DNA of 36,906 nt, from NCBI RefSeq assembly GCF_018614775.1, contig NZ_JAGGOF010000097.1, forward strand, positions 98,931 to 135,836. Direction: 5' to 3'. This document shows, piece after piece, positions 34,154 through 36,906 of the stretch; the first letter of the stretch is position 1, and every line of letters begins with the position of its first letter. The stretch is from Pseudomonas fluorescens (lineage in GTDB: Bacteria > Pseudomonadota > Gammaproteobacteria > Pseudomonadales > Pseudomonadaceae). The notes beneath the pieces were generated by a model. It was given only the letters and a program-made list of their open reading frames with translations, did no database searches and had not been told where the DNA came from. Both the position numbers and the translations under genes were made by a program.

Positions 34154-34852
34154 TCAGTGCTTGCGCGGGGCCAGGTAACCCAGCCAGCGGCGCTCGGCCA
34201 GTTTGAACAGGCGCACGAGGATGAAGGTCAGGCACAGGTAGAACACGCCGGCCGTGATGTAGGCCTCGAACGGCAGGTAATACTGGGCGTTCACCGTACG
34301 CGCGGCACCGGTGATGTCGATCAGGGTCACGATGGACGCCAGACTGGTGGTCTGCAGCATCATGATCACTTCGTTGCTGTACTGCGGCAGCGCCCGGCGC
34401 AGGGCCGATGGCAGCAGGATCCGGCGATACAGCGTGAAGCGCGACATGCCCATGGCCTTGGCCGCTTCGATCTCGCCATTGGGCGTGGCCCGCAGGCTGC
34501 CGGCAATGATTTCGGCGGTGTAGGCGCTGGTGTTGATGGCGAACGCCAGGCACGCACAGAAGGTCGCGCTGGACAGCCACGGCCAGAGGAAGCTCTCGCG
34601 CACGACCTCGAACTGCGCCAGCCCGTAGTAGATCAGGAACAGCTGCACCAGCATCGGCGTGCCGCGGATCACGTAGGTGTAGAGCCAGGCCGACATGTTG
34701 ACCGCCGGCTGCTTGGACACCCGCATCAGCCCCAGGGGCAACGCCGCCAGCAGGCCGAAGAACAGCGACAGCGCCAGCAGCTTCAGGGTGGTCAGCAAGC
34801 CACCGAAGTACAGCGGCAAGGCTTCATAGATGACGTTGTAGTCGAAGATCAT
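34154..34852 (-). CDS. aotM: Arginine/ornithine ABC transporter permease AotM
   Basis: One of two membrane subunits of the importer. The 232-aa product has about five transmembrane helices and the HisM-type EAA loop (EIEAAKAMGMSRFTLYRRIL) that docks on AotP. The ATG overlaps the aotQ stop by 4 nt (ATGA), so the two permeases are translationally coupled. Confidence 0.95.
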   Translation of the reverse strand: MIFDYNVIYEALPLYFGGLLTTLKLLALSLFFGLLAALPLGLMRVSKQPAVNMSAWLYTYVIRGTPMLVQLFLIYYGLAQFEVVRESFLWPWLSSATFCACLAFAINTSAYTAEIIAGSLRATPNGEIEAAKAMGMSRFTLYRRILLPSALRRALPQYSNEVIMMLQTTSLASIVTLIDITGAARTVNAQYYLPFEAYITAGVFYLCLTFILVRLFKLAERRWLGYLAPRKH

Positions 34853-35538
34853 AGATCAGCCGCCCTTACGCCTACCGAGTAGCGCTTCTCAAGGTGACGC
34901 AATGCCAGCAACGAAACACTGGTGATCACCAGGTACATCGCCGCCACTGCCAGGAAGAAGGTGAAAGGCTCGCGGGTGGCATCCGCCGCCTGCTTGGCCT
35001 TGAACATCATGTCTTGCAGGCCCACCACCGAAATCAGCGCGGTGGCCTTGGTCAACACCAGCCAGTTGTTGGTGAAGCCGGGAATCGCCAGGCGAATCAT
35101 CTGCGGCACCATCACCCGGAAAAACACCTGGAACCCGTTCATGCCATACGCCATGCCCGCCTCGGCCTGCCCCTTGGGGATCGCCATGAACGCGCCGCGA
35201 AAGGTCTCCGACAGGTACGCACCGAAGATGAATCCGAGGGTGCCGATGCCGGCCGCCAGCGGGTTCAGGTCGATGTAGTCGTCATACCCGAGCATTGGCG
35301 CCACGCGATTGAGCAGGTCCTGGCCGCCGTAGAAGATCAGCAGGATCAGCACCAGGTCGGGAATGCCGCGAATGACCGTGGAATACAGGTCGCCCAGCCA
35401 CGCCAGCCAGCGCACCGGCGAAAGACGCAGCGCAACGCCGATCAGCCCCAGGACAATGGCCAGGGCCATGGACGACAAGGCGAGCTGAAGCGTCAACCAT
35501 GCGCCATCGAGGATGACAGCCCCGTAGCCTTTCAACAT
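34849..35538 (-). CDS. aotQ: Arginine/ornithine ABC transporter permease AotQ
   Basis: Second membrane subunit. The 229-aa product has about five helices and the EAA loop (QAEAGMAYGMNGFQVFFRVM). It is separated from aotJ by 90 nt containing a terminator-like hairpin, and it overlaps aotM. Confidence 0.95.
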   Translation of the reverse strand: MLKGYGAVILDGAWLTLQLALSSMALAIVLGLIGVALRLSPVRWLAWLGDLYSTVIRGIPDLVLILLIFYGGQDLLNRVAPMLGYDDYIDLNPLAAGIGTLGFIFGAYLSETFRGAFMAIPKGQAEAGMAYGMNGFQVFFRVMVPQMIRLAIPGFTNNWLVLTKATALISVVGLQDMMFKAKQAADATREPFTFFLAVAAMYLVITSVSLLALRHLEKRYSVGVRAADL

Positions 35539-35563
35539 GATTCAGGTCCTCGAAAGTGGGATG

Positions 35564-35606
35564 AAAAAATGGCGCAAACCGCAGGGATCCTGTTGCTTGC
35601 GCCATT
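35564..35606 (-). terminator. Attenuating hairpin between aotJ and aotQ
   Basis: On the minus strand AATGGCGCAA and TTGCGCCATT pair over 10 bp around about 19 nt, followed by a run of T (TTTTTT with the stem end). It is 22 nt past the aotJ stop and inside the operon, so it should reduce expression of the permease relative to the binding protein. Confidence 0.75.
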
Positions 35607-35628
35607 TCGCACGAGTGGCGGGACGGTG

Positions 35629-36402
35629 TTACTTGCCGTAGATGTCGAAGGCGAAGTACTTGTCCTGGATTTGCTTGTACTTGCCGTTCGCGCGAATCGC
35701 GGCGATGGCAGCGTTGATCTTGTCCTTCAGGGCGTCACCCTTGCGCACCGCGATCCCTACGCCGTCGCCGAAGTAGTTGACGTCGGTGAAAGCCGGGCCG
35801 ACGAACGCAAAGCCCTTGCCGGCATCGGTCTTGAGGAAACCGTCATCCAACAGCGTAGCGTCTGCCACGGTGCCGTCGAGACGACCGGCGGCGACGTCCA
35901 GGTAGATCTCGTTCTGCGAACCGTACGGCTTGATTTCGGCACCCAGCGGGGCCAGGACTTCACGGGCGAAACGCTCGTGGATCGAACCGCGCTGCACGCC
36001 GATGTTCTTGCCCTTGAGCTCGGCCAGGCCGTCGCTGACCTGGGTGCCGGCCTTCATGACCAGGCGGGCCGGGGTGTTGTAGTACTTGTTGGTGAAATCA
36101 ACCGACTTCTTGCGGTCTTCGGTGATCGACATGGACGACAGGATCGCGTCGATCTTGCGGACCTTGAGCGCCGGGATCAGACCGTCGAACTCTTGCTCGA
36201 CCCACACGCACTTGACCTTCATCTCTTCGCACAGCGCGTTGCCGATGTCGTAGTCGAAACCGACGATGCTACCATCCGGGGCTTTCGAGGCGAACGGAGG
36301 GTAAGCCGCTTCGATACCGATCTTTACAGGCTTCTCATCGGCGAAGGTCGGCAGGGAGAGCACGGACAGCGCCAGGGCGCCAAGCAGCACAAGTTTCTTC
36401 AT
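35629..36402 (-). CDS. aotJ: Arginine/ornithine periplasmic binding protein AotJ
   Basis: It captures arginine and ornithine in the periplasm and delivers them to AotQM. The 257-aa precursor has a signal peptide (MKKLVLLGALALSVLSLPTFA, split after residue 21 before DEKP) and a family 3 solute-binding domain with the ligand motif FDYDIGNALCEEM and the DAILSSMSITEDRKK segment. The start at 36402 with GGAG upstream gives the proper signal; the open frame continues upstream without one. First gene of aotJQMP-argR. Confidence 0.96.
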   Translation of the reverse strand: MKKLVLLGALALSVLSLPTFADEKPVKIGIEAAYPPFASKAPDGSIVGFDYDIGNALCEEMKVKCVWVEQEFDGLIPALKVRKIDAILSSMSITEDRKKSVDFTNKYYNTPARLVMKAGTQVSDGLAELKGKNIGVQRGSIHERFAREVLAPLGAEIKPYGSQNEIYLDVAAGRLDGTVADATLLDDGFLKTDAGKGFAFVGPAFTDVNYFGDGVGIAVRKGDALKDKINAAIAAIRANGKYKQIQDKYFAFDIYGK

Positions 36403-36892
36403 CTTGGGACTCCATCGGTAAAGGGCAAAAAACGGCAGAGTGAGCAACAGCCCAATATGCGAATGGGTGAAACGAATCCGGGTGCTGCGTCCTAGGAAGC
36501 GAACGTTTTATTCAACGTGCGCCACGACGAGCGAGTGATCGGCATTCTAACGACAGGCCCGAAGCCGATATTTCTTCAATGCGACAACAAATTACAGAAG
36601 CACCGAGAAAGCGGATCGAGCGCATTGACAGCCCCGCAAATTCATGCAAGAGCAAAAGAAGGGAAACCGATCCATGTTGCAAATTGCGGGCCCATTATTC
36701 GCAAACCCTTCTAATCCGGCAAGCACAGCGTGTCGGCTAATTTTATCGGGCAGCTACGAACGCCCTGAAACAGCGCTCGGCGTTTCCCATCGCCTCGGTA
36801 CGGCGCCTTTGGTTACACATTTCGAAACATCGGTAACGTTCAGAAAGGTCTGACGCCGAACGTCGATATTTATTCGCAGACCTTTCCACACT
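36403..36892 (-). promoter_or_regulatory. Upstream region of the aot operon with candidate ArgR site
   Basis: No convincing gene here. On the minus strand TGTCGCATTGAAGAAA (36571-36586) matches TGTCGC-N8-AA and overlaps a poor -35 (36567-36572), with a TAGAAT -10 (36544-36549) 17 nt further. This suggests an ArgR-activated promoter about 140 nt upstream of aotJ. AAAGGTCTG (36844-36852) and CAGACCTTT (36877-36885) form a 9-bp inverted repeat of unknown role. Confidence 0.5.
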
Positions 36893-36906
36893 GATCGTTC
36901 CCACGC
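36893..36906. repeat. Start of a second nested palindromic repeat
   Basis: GATCGTTCCCACGC at the window end resembles the TTCCCAC...CGTGGGAAC ends of the element at 14425-14525. Too short to be certain. Confidence 0.45.

Noticed and set aside
36517..36853. Small plus-strand frames upstream of aotJ
   Set aside because: Short, no ribosome site, no similarity recognised, and they cover the probable aot promoter.

Overview
The window is a stretch of conserved chromosome from a fluorescent pseudomonad (Pseudomonas fluorescens group). This rests on gene content and order (flgBCDE, cheR, cheV, flgA, flgM, flgN, flgZ; lysC next to rsmA and tRNA genes; amrZ; the aot and aru/ast arginine clusters), high GC, sigma-54 and FliA flagellar promoters, and many intergenic REP doublets typical of the group. 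The species assignment is from memory, not from a search. No prophage, insertion sequence, plasmid origin or CRISPR array was seen.

Layout. (1) 1-7943, motility. flgBCDE (rod proteins, hook cap scaffold, hook) runs on the minus strand from a sigma-54 promoter. Also on the minus strand are cheR and cheV. flgA has its own sigma-54 promoter, placed so close that the message would be almost leaderless. A FliA promoter drives flgM, followed by flgN and the PilZ protein FlgZ, which couples c-di-GMP to motor speed. (2) 7954-13159, minus strand: an MFS transporter, a glutamine-synthetase-like gamma-glutamylpolyamine ligase, and an overlapping pair made of a REC+TPR response regulator and a sensor-less histidine kinase. 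(3) 13422-17573: tRNA-Arg(CCT), amrZ, mgtE, an exported BamE/SmpA-like protein, two identical tRNA-Arg(ACG), tRNA-Ser(GCT) and rsmA/csrA. (4) 17755-23872: lysC, alaS, a low-specificity threonine aldolase, and an FMN riboswitch ahead of a type II lumazine synthase. (5) 23992-36402, minus strand: arginine uptake and catabolism. AotJ, AotQ, AotM and AotP import arginine/ornithine. ArgR senses arginine. AruC, AruF/AruG, AstD, AstB and AstE form the arginine succinyltransferase pathway to glutamate and succinate. Candidate ArgR half-sites lie before aotJ and aruC.

No wholly new multigene system stands out. The items most worth a second look are small. They are the TPR-regulator/kinase pair, the 13-bp inverted repeat with GCGGCA copies upstream of the flgB promoter, the near-leaderless flgA, the riboswitch-controlled second-type lumazine synthase, the hairpin over the mgtE ribosome binding site, the terminator-like hairpin between aotJ and aotQ, the His-rich small protein inside the arginine cluster, and two sequence subtypes of REP doublets.
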